Shown: in pieces, positions 8,781-17,013 of the stretch
Position numbering within the stretch: the stretch's first letter is position 1
Layout: every line of letters starts with the position of its first letter
DNA from: Thalassospira sp. ER-Se-21-Dark
GTDB lineage: Bacteria > Pseudomonadota > Alphaproteobacteria > Rhodospirillales > Thalassospiraceae
NCBI RefSeq assembly: GCF_017922435.1
Contig: NZ_VDEZ01000001.1
Span: 930,001 to 994,000 of the forward strand
Reading direction: 5' to 3'
DNA: 64,000 nucleotides
The notes under the pieces: model-generated
Databases searched by the model: none
What the model saw: the letters and a program-made list of their open reading frames with translations, nothing else
What the model was told of the DNA's origin: nothing
Program-made: the position numbers and the translations under genes

Positions 8781-10870
8781 GCTGTTTCTCCCATGATCGT
8801 CGGCTGGGCGGGCAACATGCCGCCGCCGGAATGTTTGCGCAGGCGTGGGGCACCTGTTTTTGAAAGCGTGCGACGCAAGGCAACCAAAGGCAAAACAAGC
8901 CGTTCGCGCTCTGCCGCTGCCAAATCACTGACCGCCATGCGAAGAAGGTTGTCGACCTCTTCGACAATCCATGGATCGGGCAACCGGTCCGGATCGGTCA
9001 GGCGTGCCTCGAAATGGCGCGCAATCGACCGCAACAGCACCTTGATGCGATCTGAGACCGGCTTGTTGGCAAACAAAGTCGTCATGCGCAGGTCATAAAG
9101 TGCAGAGGCAATGGAGACTTCCGGCATCACCCGAATCAGGGTGTCGCGACGCTGCGGTGCCATTGCCAACCTCGGCAGGATCAATCCCTGCCGATCCAGC
9201 AACCGTCGCACAAGGATCAAACGCCCATGCGCGAACGATCCACGTGCAACCGCTGCGATGTCACGCCAGTTGGCGCGAACCAGACGCATGATCGACTGGT
9301 CTGCCGGCACGACCCGGATCAGGGCAGTGGCAACAACCGCCGCGGCAAAGCCGATCAGGGATGCGACGCCACCGCCCAGAATGCTCTCGATATCGCTGCT
9401 AAAGGTCGTATCAAGGTTCAGGATCATGACAAGGTTGACCACCATCGCCAGTCCGAACCCATAGGTCACCTGCGATGTCATGAACACACCAAGTACAATG
9501 CAGTAAGGCGCGAACGACAGAACCAACAGCGGAAAGCCATCAATACCCGGCAGGATCATCAGATTGTAAAAAACAACCCCGCCAACCGCGATCGTGGTGT
9601 AGCGCATAAAGCCTTTAAGCGCCGGAACAGGATTATCAAGAAACGACATGATCGAACTGCCAACCGCCGCCATCATCGCAGCCGTCCCACCAGCATTCCA
9701 GCCAGTGGCGATCCAAAAGGCACAAACTGCAATGACCGCCACCATTGCGGCAATACCGCTGCGCACGGCCCCATTGGCATCGCGGTCCATGCCCTCGGCA
9801 CCTGCTGCTCCGTACCAGCGGCCAAGCAGGTCAGACGGGGCTTTGCCCGCACGAATACCGTCCCACAAAACGCGGCAATCATGATGGAAATCCAACAACC
9901 GGTGCAACCGGTCACACAGATTGATCATCAAAAGCCCGCCCCAGTCATCTGCCTGGCGGATTTGATCGCGGAACGCTGTCACGCGGTGATGCAAATCAGC
10001 GACCAAAGCTGGATCATGGTTCTCTTGATTGACATGCTTGATAATGTCATCGCACAGACGACGCAGTTCTTCTGGCACCCTCACATCGGCCGCCTTAAGG
10101 GCCGTCAGGCGATCATGCACCGCAAAGCAAACCGGCAACAGGGCCGCCATGGCACTTTGCAAGGCCTGCAATTCCCGGGTTTGCCCGGCAAAGCGGGATT
10201 TCTCATAGCCCAGATGCAACGCCATGCCGCGCAGCTCGCCAAGGTCGCTCGCAATCCGCGCCCGGTCGCGGTCAAGCTGATCGGGGTCCATATCAGCATC
10301 AAAACTTTCGGTCACCAGTTTGGCAACATCGCCCATCCAGCCATCAATCTGCGCGGCAATAACCGGACCGAGATGGCGCGGCAGGATGATGTGGCCTACC
10401 AACGCCGCGCACAGAATACCAAGGGTGATTTCCTGAAACCGCGCAATCGCCGTCGGGAATATCGACATCGGGTCGGTCACACTCGGAAAGCCGATCAGCG
10501 CCACCGTGTAACCGGCTAGCATCAGGACATAACTGCGCGGGGTGCGGTCAAGGCGGGCAAAGAACAGGCACACCCCAACCCAAAGCGCCAAAACAGCGCT
10601 CAGCACCACCGGCGCATTAACCAGATTGGGGATCAGGATGACCGCGACCACCGCACCAAGCAGGGTACCCAAAACACGATAAACCGCCTTGGATGCCAGA
10701 ACCCCGGAAAGTGGATGGGCAACAATATAAACCGTCGCCATCGACCAGACCGGGCGATCAAGATCGAACGCCATGGCGATATAAAGTGCCAGCATCGAGG
10801 CAGCGAACGTCTTGACCGAGAAAATCCAGTCGGCTGGCTTTGGCCGGAAAGACAGGATGTTTTGTAACAT
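8777..10870 (-). CDS. FUSC-family inner-membrane efflux transporter (AaeB-like)
   Basis: 697 residues. Two hydrophobic blocks of about six helices each (about 15-170 and 365-510) are separated by a soluble domain and followed by a soluble C-terminal domain, the layout of AaeB/FUSC proteins that export aromatic carboxylic acids. It begins with NILSFRPKPADWIFSVKTFAASMLALYIAM, a common start in this family. It sits between the marR regulator (15 bases upstream) and the DUF1656 gene. The substrate is not known. Confidence 0.87.
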   Translation of the reverse strand: MLQNILSFRPKPADWIFSVKTFAASMLALYIAMAFDLDRPVWSMATVYIVAHPLSGVLASKAVYRVLGTLLGAVVAVILIPNLVNAPVVLSAVLALWVGVCLFFARLDRTPRSYVLMLAGYTVALIGFPSVTDPMSIFPTAIARFQEITLGILCAALVGHIILPRHLGPVIAAQIDGWMGDVAKLVTESFDADMDPDQLDRDRARIASDLGELRGMALHLGYEKSRFAGQTRELQALQSAMAALLPVCFAVHDRLTALKAADVRVPEELRRLCDDIIKHVNQENHDPALVADLHHRVTAFRDQIRQADDWGGLLMINLCDRLHRLLDFHHDCRVLWDGIRAGKAPSDLLGRWYGAAGAEGMDRDANGAVRSGIAAMVAVIAVCAFWIATGWNAGGTAAMMAAVGSSIMSFLDNPVPALKGFMRYTTIAVGGVVFYNLMILPGIDGFPLLVLSFAPYCIVLGVFMTSQVTYGFGLAMVVNLVMILNLDTTFSSDIESILGGGVASLIGFAAAVVATALIRVVPADQSIMRLVRANWRDIAAVARGSFAHGRLILVRRLLDRQGLILPRLAMAPQRRDTLIRVMPEVSIASALYDLRMTTLFANKPVSDRIKVLLRSIARHFEARLTDPDRLPDPWIVEEVDNLLRMAVSDLAAAERERLVLPLVALRRTLSKTGAPRLRKHSGGGMLPAQPTIMGETA

Positions 10871-10885
10871 GCCGGGTCCTCCTGC

Positions 10886-11344
10886 CTATTGTGACCGGTC
10901 ACGCGCATCCAGTTGGGTCAGCAACTCGCGCATGACATCAAGGGTGATGTTCAGATGCTCTTCAGAAACATTTGCGGTCAGTTCTCCGCGCAAATTGCCC
11001 AGCAAAGCTTCTATCTCGACGGCCTTTTCACGGCCCGCATCGGTCAGGGCAACCATCTTGGCCCGGCGATCACTGGGATCAGAGACACGGGTAACCAAAC
11101 CGTCTCGTTCAAGCTGATCAATGACGCGGACCAGTGACGGGCCCTCGACACCGATTTCCTCAGCGATCAAGCCTTGGCGTACCGCACCTCCATGGCGATG
11201 CAAAACGATCAGCGGCATGACCATGGTCTGCGAAAGCCCATGCGCCTGAAGGGTGCGATTGACCTCGCGCTGCCAACAACGCGCCACGCGCATCAGGGCA
11301 CTGCCAAGGGTCAGATAAGGGGTGTTTTGATCAATATTTTCCAT
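10886..11344 (-). CDS. MarR-family transcriptional regulator of the efflux operon
   Basis: 152 residues with the MarR winged helix: recognition helix GLIAEEIGVEGPSLVRVIDQLERDGLVTR (about 57-85) and wing VSDPSDRRAKMVALTDAG. These dimers usually repress an efflux operon until an aromatic ligand binds. It is the first gene of the operon, and a perfect palindrome lies on its promoter 24-38 bases upstream, suggesting autorepression of all four genes. Confidence 0.9.
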   Translation of the reverse strand: MENIDQNTPYLTLGSALMRVARCWQREVNRTLQAHGLSQTMVMPLIVLHRHGGAVRQGLIAEEIGVEGPSLVRVIDQLERDGLVTRVSDPSDRRAKMVALTDAGREKAVEIEALLGNLRGELTANVSEEHLNITLDVMRELLTQLDARDRSQ

Positions 11345-11368
11345 GCCCGGATCATAACAGAAAAATTC

Positions 11369-11389
11369 GTTAGAATTCTAACTATTATA
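11369..11389 (-). promoter_or_regulatory. Promoter -10 box and MarR-type palindromic operator
   Basis: On the - strand a perfect TATAAT (11384-11389) is followed after one base by the 14-bp perfect palindrome GTTAGAATTCTAAC (11369-11382). An operator placed at the expected transcription start blocks initiation, as MarR repressors do. No good -35 hexamer is visible. The regulator gene begins 24 bases further on. Confidence 0.65.
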
Positions 11390-11487
11390 ATCCTATCAGT
11401 TATGACCTGCATGCATAGATGCGCCGTTGCCTTATGCATATCTGCACAAGCTTGATAGAAAAACATCGATAAAACAGGGAGATAAAC

Positions 11488-12633
11488 CTATTCCGGCTTG
11501 CCGAACAAACCGGTCATCAGCATGCTGGTAACTGATGGCACTTCATTCAGCGCCCGGCCATTGGCCAGAAACACCACCACCGTGTCCTGTTCCGGGAACC
11601 AGGAAAACTCGGCGGAATAGCCGAAATAGATGCCGTCATGGCCCCAGACCGGGCCCCAGTCGCTTGAACCGATCATAAGCCCATAGCCATAAGACCCGCC
11701 ACCGGCAAAAACGGTATCCGTTGTTGCCCGCTCAATCGCGTTCGGTCCCAGCAGCACCCCCTCAACAAAAAGCGCACGGGCGAACTTGACCAAATCTTCC
11801 GTCGTTGAAATCACCCCGCCATCGGCCAGTTGATCGCCGACATCATAATCGGTGACGTCTTCAAGCTGCCCGTCGCCATTGGCATCATCAAAGCCCCGGG
11901 CCAGTGATGCAGGCCTTGGAAACCGGCCAAAGGATGTGTTGATCATCTCGGCCGGTTCGAAAATCCGCCGATTGAACACTGCCTCGATATGGTCACCCTC
12001 GACCGCCTCGATCATGACGCCAAGCAGGATGAAATTGCTGTTGGACGGCGCATAGTTTGTGCCCGGCGCAAAGTATGCCTCCCGATCGGCAATCAGCGGC
12101 AACAGTTCGACATTGCGCCAGCCATGCTGCGGGTCGCGTCCGACCAGTTCAAAAAAGAACTTGCCATCAAGGTAATCGGGAATGCCCGAACTGTTGCGCA
12201 GCAAATCACGAATGGTCGCACGATCGGCATTGGCAATGCGATCGCGAAAAGCTTCGGGCAGGTATTTGCCAATCGGATCGGCCAGATCAATTCGCTTTTC
12301 CGATGCCAGTTGCAGGGTCACAACCGCCGTCATCATCTTGGTCAGCGATCCGATATAAAACTGCCGATCCCGCGTCATGCCGGTTTCGGGCCGGACACTG
12401 GCATAGCCCGTGGCGGCATAGCGCACATTGCCCTCGCCATAACCAATTGCCACCACGGCGCCAGGAAGTCCGGCATGCTCAACATATTGATGCAGGAATT
12501 TTTCCAGCGGATCAGACGGCGCGTCCTTGGTGCTTGCGCTTTGCGCCCATGCGGGATGGCTCGCGGACATGACAAATGCCACCGCCAATATCGCCATCGC
12601 ACATGCGGGAATACGCCAGAATGCCGGGTTCAA
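11488..12633 (-). CDS. Secreted serine hydrolase, beta-lactamase class C-like
   Basis: 381 residues with a signal peptide (hydrophobic 11-24, AWA-Q cleavage near 30). The beta-lactamase/transpeptidase-like fold shows S96-L-T-K99 (SxxK nucleophile) and a W-G-H-D-G motif near residue 335 in the KTG position. The second motif reads PGTNYAPSNSN where the family usually has Y-S-N, so the catalytic Tyr may be replaced by Pro196 unless Tyr194 serves. Likely a periplasmic esterase, D-Ala peptidase relative or non-classical enzyme; the substrate is unknown. Classical AmpC activity should not be assumed. Confidence 0.75.
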   Translation of the reverse strand: MNPAFWRIPACAMAILAVAFVMSASHPAWAQSASTKDAPSDPLEKFLHQYVEHAGLPGAVVAIGYGEGNVRYAATGYASVRPETGMTRDRQFYIGSLTKMMTAVVTLQLASEKRIDLADPIGKYLPEAFRDRIANADRATIRDLLRNSSGIPDYLDGKFFFELVGRDPQHGWRNVELLPLIADREAYFAPGTNYAPSNSNFILLGVMIEAVEGDHIEAVFNRRIFEPAEMINTSFGRFPRPASLARGFDDANGDGQLEDVTDYDVGDQLADGGVISTTEDLVKFARALFVEGVLLGPNAIERATTDTVFAGGGSYGYGLMIGSSDWGPVWGHDGIYFGYSAEFSWFPEQDTVVVFLANGRALNEVPSVTSMLMTGLFGKPE

Positions 12634-12692
12634 ATCGCTTTACTCATCCTGTCCAACCACGCCCAGCTTCGGGCAAATTGCTTTCCGCCCGG

Positions 12693-13025
12693 TTAATCCG
12701 GACTTTCCGAGAGCTTTGATATCCAGGCCCGCAGCGCCGCCTCAAGGTCATTGGTGCGGACCGTCACCGGGCTTTCACCCGCTTCGTCATAAACCGGCGC
12801 GATGTCGGTTGTTTCGGGTCCGACATTCAAGATGTAGGCATTCATCGCCATTTCCCAAGAGCCTTCAAGACCTTGGCGCACCTTACCAACCTGCAAAAGC
12901 ACCTCAGCCGCCCATTGGTCCGCGCGCCCGATATCCATCACAAGACAAGCCGCGATCCGGTCATGCCCCGGATCATCGGCCACCTTACCCGGCCAGTCGG
13001 GCAGCGGGAAATCATCGGCTGTCAT
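12693..13025 (-). CDS. Small acidic protein, candidate partner of the EndoU nuclease
   Basis: 110 residues, clearly acidic, with no signal peptide or membrane helix, so probably cytosolic. I do not recognise the family with confidence. The segment GLEGSWEMAMNAYIL followed by a valine-rich strand and a final helix distantly recalls UPF0231/YacL proteins, which is weak. It starts 39 bases after the stop of the secreted EndoU nuclease on the same strand, the usual place for an immunity gene. That role is inference. The ribosome site is poor. Confidence 0.55.
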   Translation of the reverse strand: MTADDFPLPDWPGKVADDPGHDRIAACLVMDIGRADQWAAEVLLQVGKVRQGLEGSWEMAMNAYILNVGPETTDIAPVYDEAGESPVTVRTNDLEAALRAWISKLSESPD

Positions 13026-13064
13026 TATAAAAAACTCTCATCGCCTGCCGCTTGCCACCCCTGA

Positions 13065-13628
13065 TCAATACAACGGAAAGGCCGTGTTGATATTGCCCGC
13101 ATGCGCCCCGTGACTGAGTGTGGCAAAGGCGATGTAAAAACGCACATCCTCCGATGGACCAACGCAATACCCATTACTCGACCCGCCTTCAGGTCGGTTG
13201 AACCCGCAGGATGCCCAGTGCGGCGCGCCGGTCGGGCAGGCCACCTGATGGTCATAGGCATGAATAATGGATTTCTCCACCTCCGCCTGACTACAGCTGT
13301 CGGGGTACATGGTCGAAAACTTGGACGGGTTGGCTCCATCGGGGTTCACCAGTGTGATGGTCGCGCCGTAAACGCCACTGGCATTGGGTTCTTGCGTGAT
13401 CTTTACATCCGCGACACTGGCCGGATTAATGCCATCCGGGCGGGAATGGAAACCCTTGGCCCGATTGCCATCGACCTCGCCGCAAAAGACATGCTCGACA
13501 TTGATTGGCGGTGTGGTGTTACTCCAGTGCGGATCGGCGGGGCAGGCAACCTGTGCCTGCGCAAACGCAATCGTCGGCAACACCATCCCGGCAAAAAAGC
13601 AGAGGCAAAACCGTAAGAACCCAGTCAT
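13065..13628 (-). CDS. Secreted EndoU-domain endoribonuclease
   Basis: 187 residues. Signal peptide with hydrophobic core 5-20 and cleavage near AFA-Q. The mature part is almost entirely one bacterial EndoU domain: EHVFCGEVDGNRAKGFHSRP carries the candidate catalytic His46 and His61, SKFSTMYPDSCS supplies a candidate Lys103, and the end is NTAFPLY. Six cysteines fit an exported, disulfide-bonded enzyme. EndoU enzymes cleave RNA after uridylates. The start is fixed by a full AAGGAGGT site five bases before the ATG; a frame 11 codons longer is rejected. It follows the ATPase gene by 29 bases. Confidence 0.82.
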   Translation of the reverse strand: MTGFLRFCLCFFAGMVLPTIAFAQAQVACPADPHWSNTTPPINVEHVFCGEVDGNRAKGFHSRPDGINPASVADVKITQEPNASGVYGATITLVNPDGANPSKFSTMYPDSCSQAEVEKSIIHAYDHQVACPTGAPHWASCGFNRPEGGSSNGYCVGPSEDVRFYIAFATLSHGAHAGNINTAFPLY

Positions 13629-13657
13629 CAAAGACCTCCTTCCCCGCGCGCCACACA

Positions 13658-15034
13658 TCAAAGCTGCGAAAATTCAAGCCCGATGCGAAGGGCCAGCACA
13701 CTTGCCGGCTCAAAGCGCATCGGCACCCCGCCAAGCTTCCCGCCATGCCATTGCGCCTTGGTCAAAACAAACGCCCCAAGCGGCAGGGCATGACTGCCCC
13801 GGAAATTAACCAGGGCGCGGATTTCCTTGGGCTTGCGGATCGCTTCATCACGCCACAGGCAGTGATAGGCAAAAAGCGGCGTGCCCGACCGACGATCAAG
13901 GAACACAAACGGCACCTCATATTGCCCCCAGCGCGCATAATACAGGCTTTCCATCCCGACACTTGATGTCAGGAACTGGGTCTGGATCGCGGTTTCCGCC
14001 AACCGTGTGATGGTGGCACTATCAGATGCCCGAACACCAATCAAACCGGTGCGAAGCCCCGGATGAATAAGGTGCACCTTAAACGCCACCGCGCGCTGAA
14101 ACGGTTTGGCATCCTGATCGACACGTTCAAGACGGCGCACCAGCCAGGCACTTTCAAGATATTCAAGATACCGCCGAAGCGTGTTCTTGGCGATATCAAG
14201 CTCGCGCGCCAGCCCCTCGATCGAAAATTCCGAACCGGTATTATAGGCCAGAAGCGCAAACAACCGATGCAAATCCGACGGGCTTGAAATGCCATGCAGG
14301 CCCGGCAAATCGGAATGCAATGACCGGTGAATGGCCCCGGCCTCGCCATTGGCGGCATGAAAACCGCCTTCATTGATATAGTCCTCAAACAGGTCGTTGA
14401 GTGCCACCAACCCGTCCGGCACATCGGCGGTATAACGCCCGACATTGGGCGTTTCGGGCAAGACATCACTGGCCGCGATGCCCTTTTGCTCAAGATATTC
14501 GGCAAAGCTGAAAGGCGGTAAAAACAGGCTCTGGATATATTCCGCATTATCCCCGGCTGGCGCCAGGGCGCTGACCGCCACCACGCGTAACATCGGATCG
14601 GCCGCCAGCAACTTGATCAGGCTGGCCTCCCAGTCGCGCTGATAGGAAACCTCATCGATAAACAGCCAAAGCGGATGATCGGCCGAAATACCGCGCATGG
14701 AGCGCAGCAGCTTCGGCAAACGCGGCAGATCAACCTCAAGAAACAGCGGATGTTCAAGCGAGATATAGCAAACATGGCGTCTGGGCGTGTCGGCATTCAA
14801 AAGCTCCGCCACGGCCTGGCGCATCATCACGGTCTTGCCCACCCCGCGCGGGCCCGTCAGAACAACCGCCTTTTGGCCGTCATTCTTTTCAATCGCCGCC
14901 CAGAACCGCTTGAAAAACGCCCGCTGCGGCAGGCCTTGCACCTGATCATCGGTAACGCCGTCCCACCACGGGTTATCAAGCATCAAACGATGCAGAAAAT
15001 CCTGTTCGCCGGGATGCTCGATCATGGTCGTCAT
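13658..15034 (-). CDS. ATP-binding protein of the AAA / DUF4143 family
   Basis: 458 residues. Walker A GPRGVGKT (61-68) and Walker B LWLFIDEV (123-128) are intact, followed by an AAA lid region, a winged-helix-like part (GLARELDIAKNTLRRYLEYLESAWLVRRLERV) and a DUF4143 nuclease-like C-terminal domain. Such ATPases are common orphan genes of unknown function; some accompany mobile or toxin genes. It has a GGAG ribosome site and heads a tight unit with the EndoU nuclease and the acidic protein. Confidence 0.83.
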   Translation of the reverse strand: MTTMIEHPGEQDFLHRLMLDNPWWDGVTDDQVQGLPQRAFFKRFWAAIEKNDGQKAVVLTGPRGVGKTVMMRQAVAELLNADTPRRHVCYISLEHPLFLEVDLPRLPKLLRSMRGISADHPLWLFIDEVSYQRDWEASLIKLLAADPMLRVVAVSALAPAGDNAEYIQSLFLPPFSFAEYLEQKGIAASDVLPETPNVGRYTADVPDGLVALNDLFEDYINEGGFHAANGEAGAIHRSLHSDLPGLHGISSPSDLHRLFALLAYNTGSEFSIEGLARELDIAKNTLRRYLEYLESAWLVRRLERVDQDAKPFQRAVAFKVHLIHPGLRTGLIGVRASDSATITRLAETAIQTQFLTSSVGMESLYYARWGQYEVPFVFLDRRSGTPLFAYHCLWRDEAIRKPKEIRALVNFRGSHALPLGAFVLTKAQWHGGKLGGVPMRFEPASVLALRIGLEFSQL

Positions 15035-15061
15035 ATGGTGCTCCCCAAAAGCTGCCTGCCC

Positions 15062-15105
15062 TATAGCGCACTATATGGACAATTTTTCCGACTTTGCCGG
15101 AAAAA
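15062..15105. promoter_or_regulatory. Clustered inverted repeats upstream of the ATPase-EndoU unit
   Basis: Two dyads lie within 75 bases of the ATPase start: TATAG-CGCA-CTATA (15062-15075) and TTTTTCCG-N7-CGGAAAAA (15083-15105). They are placed where a promoter with operators would be for the three-gene unit. No regulator is encoded next to them. Confidence 0.35.
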
Positions 15106-15165
15106 CCTTTAAATTAGGTATAGTGATAAACGCTATTTGGGGGTTTTGCCGCAAGGAACTGCAAA

Positions 15166-15202
15166 CAAAAAGAAAAACCGGACCTCCTAAGAAGTCCGGT
15201 TT
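15166..15202 (-). terminator. Terminator of the psp operon
   Basis: On the - strand the stem AACCGGAC / GTCCGGTT closes a 10-base loop and is followed by TTTTTCTTTTT, a textbook factor-independent terminator. It lies about 107 bases after the pspC stop. Confidence 0.85.
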
Positions 15203-15209
15203 GATGTTT

Positions 15210-15281
15210 GACGACGGTTCTTCGGGTCAAGACCCGTGCTAACGCGAGGGGGGATTTGGGGTAGCTGTTAAAACCGTCGTC
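15210..15281 (-). other. Structured 3' region of the psp transcript, possible small RNA
   Basis: Between the pspC stop and the terminator the RNA can form a 10-bp perfect outer stem (GACGACGGTT / AACCGTCGTC) enclosing an inner hairpin CGGGTC-AA-GACCCG and a C-rich single strand. Together with the terminator hairpin this makes a compact, stable RNA of about 110-140 bases, the shape of a 3'-UTR-derived regulatory RNA. I recognise no known RNA family. Purely a structural reading. Confidence 0.45.
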
Positions 15282-15308
15282 AATCTCGTCAAAATGCTGT
15301 GCTCGTGC

Positions 15309-15893
15309 TTAGGCCTTCGGCCCATCCGTTTTGGTATCGTCCGGCTTGGTGTCTTTATCGGCCTTACCGGCTTCGTCATCCTCTTTCATCTTTTTGAATT
15401 CGGATGCCATACGGTAATCGCCAGATGCGACAAAGCCTTCCATCGAACCGGTGCGCCGTTCCAGATCGTCAAACTGCTCGCGCAGGTCTTCCATCCAGCT
15501 TTCTTCATAATCAACACCAACTGTCGGGCGCTCGTTTGCGGCATCCGCCGTGCTGTTGTTCTGGCGGGCGGCACGTCCGGCCGATGTGCTTTGACCGGCA
15601 CCGCGTACTTTGCCGCGCAGAGCATCAAACCAGTGCGGATGATGCACATAGGCCCATGCCAGACCAAACAACATCACGCCGACCGGGAAGCTGAAGATCA
15701 GAACCAGAATGAAAGCAATCAGCACCCCTTTGCGCGGAATGCCAAAGGCTTCTGAAATGCCGCGCGTGGTACGGCCGATCACACCATGACGCCTGGAACC
15801 GTCCGGGTTGTGCCGTGAGCCACATCCACAGCGCGAGCGTCTTTTGTGACTGCGCCCAAAACCGTCTCCGGCAGTAGCTTGCTGAGCAGTCAT
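15309..15893 (-). CDS. pspC: Phage-shock protein C
   Basis: 194 residues. The PspC domain is clear near residues 45-100 (TTRGISEAFGIPRKGVLIAFILV and GVMLFGLAWAYVHHP), with membrane-spanning hydrophobic stretches. The C-terminal half is long, charged and soluble, larger than in E. coli PspC. With PspB it senses inner-membrane stress and draws PspA to the membrane. The start ATG overlaps the pspB stop (ATGA) and has GGAGG eight bases upstream; a start five codons earlier is less likely. Confidence 0.88.
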   Translation of the reverse strand: MTAQQATAGDGFGRSHKRRSRCGCGSRHNPDGSRRHGVIGRTTRGISEAFGIPRKGVLIAFILVLIFSFPVGVMLFGLAWAYVHHPHWFDALRGKVRGAGQSTSAGRAARQNNSTADAANERPTVGVDYEESWMEDLREQFDDLERRTGSMEGFVASGDYRMASEFKKMKEDDEAGKADKDTKPDDTKTDGPKA

Positions 15894-16147
15894 ATCCTGT
15901 TCCTCCATTCGGCAACCTCGGCATCTAACAGGCGTTCAAGTGTTTCGACACGCGTTTCGAGTCGCTTTGCCCGTTGTTTCAGACCCGCCACCGCTTCCTT
16001 TTCGCGGGCTGTCTGTTCCGGGCTTTGCGGGCGTTGCTCGGCCTTCATGCGTTTCCAAACCGTGATGTAATGAAACACCACCCAAACCGGGCCAACAACG
16101 GTGATCAAAACGATAAGAGGTACGGCAATCGCCCACATATTCGACAT
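15890..16147 (-). CDS. pspB: Phage-shock protein B
   Basis: 85 residues: an N-terminal transmembrane helix (about 5-27, AIAVPLIVLITVVGPVWVVFHY) followed by KRMKAEQ and a leucine-rich coiled coil (about 50-75). This matches PspB, which forms the membrane sensor with PspC. It is 48 bases downstream of pspA and overlaps pspC by four bases. Confidence 0.92.
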   Translation of the reverse strand: MSNMWAIAVPLIVLITVVGPVWVVFHYITVWKRMKAEQRPQSPEQTAREKEAVAGLKQRAKRLETRVETLERLLDAEVAEWRNRI

Positions 16148-16195
16148 CTCGTTCTTTCAAGCAGGTTCACACGTCGAAACACGAAAACCCGTTAC

Positions 16196-16873
16196 TTATT
16201 TGTCTTTTTTCGCGTCGCTTTTCACGCGTGCTTTCAGTTCCTTAAGATCATCCTCGATCCCGAGCTCGGCCTCAAGGTCTTCGAACTGTTCCTCAAGGCT
16301 CTGTCCGCGACCAAGATCCCAGGAGTCCGCACTTGCTTCAAGTTCGTCAATCCGGCGTTCCATCTGCTCATAACGCAGAAGCGCTTCGTCGATCTGACCG
16401 GAATGCAGCTTTTCTTTCATTTTGACACGCTTTTCAGCCGTCTGCATGCGGATTTCAACCGTCCGCTGTTTCGCCTTGGCTTCGTTCAGCTTGTTCTGAA
16501 GCTTATTGAGGTCCTCGTCATACTTGCCAAGGGTTTCCTCAATCACTTCCAGTTCACGCTCAAGCACAAGGCTCTGATCGGCCAGACGACGGCGCGCCAT
16601 CAGTGCGCCCTTGGCCAGATCATCACGGCCCTTGGAAACAGCAAACTCTGCCTTGGTGTCCCATTCGACCTGACCGTCATGAAGTTTCTTGAGCTTGCGC
16701 TCGACTTCCTTCTTGTCGGCAATCGCCTTGACGGCAGCGGAACGCACCTCAACCAGGGTGTCTTCCATTTCCTGGATCATCAACCGCACCATTTTCTCCG
16801 GATCTTCGGCACGATCCAGAAGCGAGTTGATGTTGGCATTTACGATATCGGACAAACGCGAAAACACGCCCAT
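16196..16873 (-). CDS. pspA: Phage-shock protein A
   Basis: 225 residues, the normal PspA/IM30 size, nearly all coiled coil. It starts MGVFSRLSDIVNANINSLLDRAEDPEKMVRLMIQEMEDTL, the conserved helices H1-H2. PspA inhibits PspF when idle and binds damaged inner membrane to preserve the proton gradient. It is first in pspABC, about 40 bases after a predicted sigma-54 start, and is divergent from pspF as in enterobacteria. Confidence 0.96.
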   Translation of the reverse strand: MGVFSRLSDIVNANINSLLDRAEDPEKMVRLMIQEMEDTLVEVRSAAVKAIADKKEVERKLKKLHDGQVEWDTKAEFAVSKGRDDLAKGALMARRRLADQSLVLERELEVIEETLGKYDEDLNKLQNKLNEAKAKQRTVEIRMQTAEKRVKMKEKLHSGQIDEALLRYEQMERRIDELEASADSWDLGRGQSLEEQFEDLEAELGIEDDLKELKARVKSDAKKDK

Positions 16874-16925
16874 TGTCTGATCTCCTTAATTAATCGGGGG
16901 ACGCACAAAATTCTGCACTCTCTAT

Positions 16926-16941
16926 CTCAAGAACCGTGCCA
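16926..16941 (-). promoter_or_regulatory. Sigma-54 promoter of pspABC
   Basis: On the - strand TGGCACG-N4-TTGAG matches the sigma-54 -24/-12 consensus (TGGCACG-N4-TTGCW) except for one base in the -12 element. It lies 53 bases upstream of the pspA ATG. PspF, encoded divergently, is the expected activator. Confidence 0.8.
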
Positions 16942-16958
16942 GTTTTGAAATTCCCTAA

Positions 16959-16971
16959 AATCAATAACTTA
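16959..16971. promoter_or_regulatory. IHF site between pspA promoter and pspF
   Basis: AATCAATAACTTA is an exact match to the IHF consensus WATCAANNNNTTR, 18 bases upstream of the -24 element in AT-rich DNA. Bending here would bring PspF to the promoter, as known for pspA of E. coli. Confidence 0.65.
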
Positions 16972-17013
16972 ACCAATCATCAGACTTTTTATTTAACTTT
17001 TATCGCGACAATA

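Noticed and set aside
16936..17013. GTG start for pspF 26 codons further upstream
   Set aside because: It would begin inside the sigma-54 promoter of pspA and cover the IHF site.
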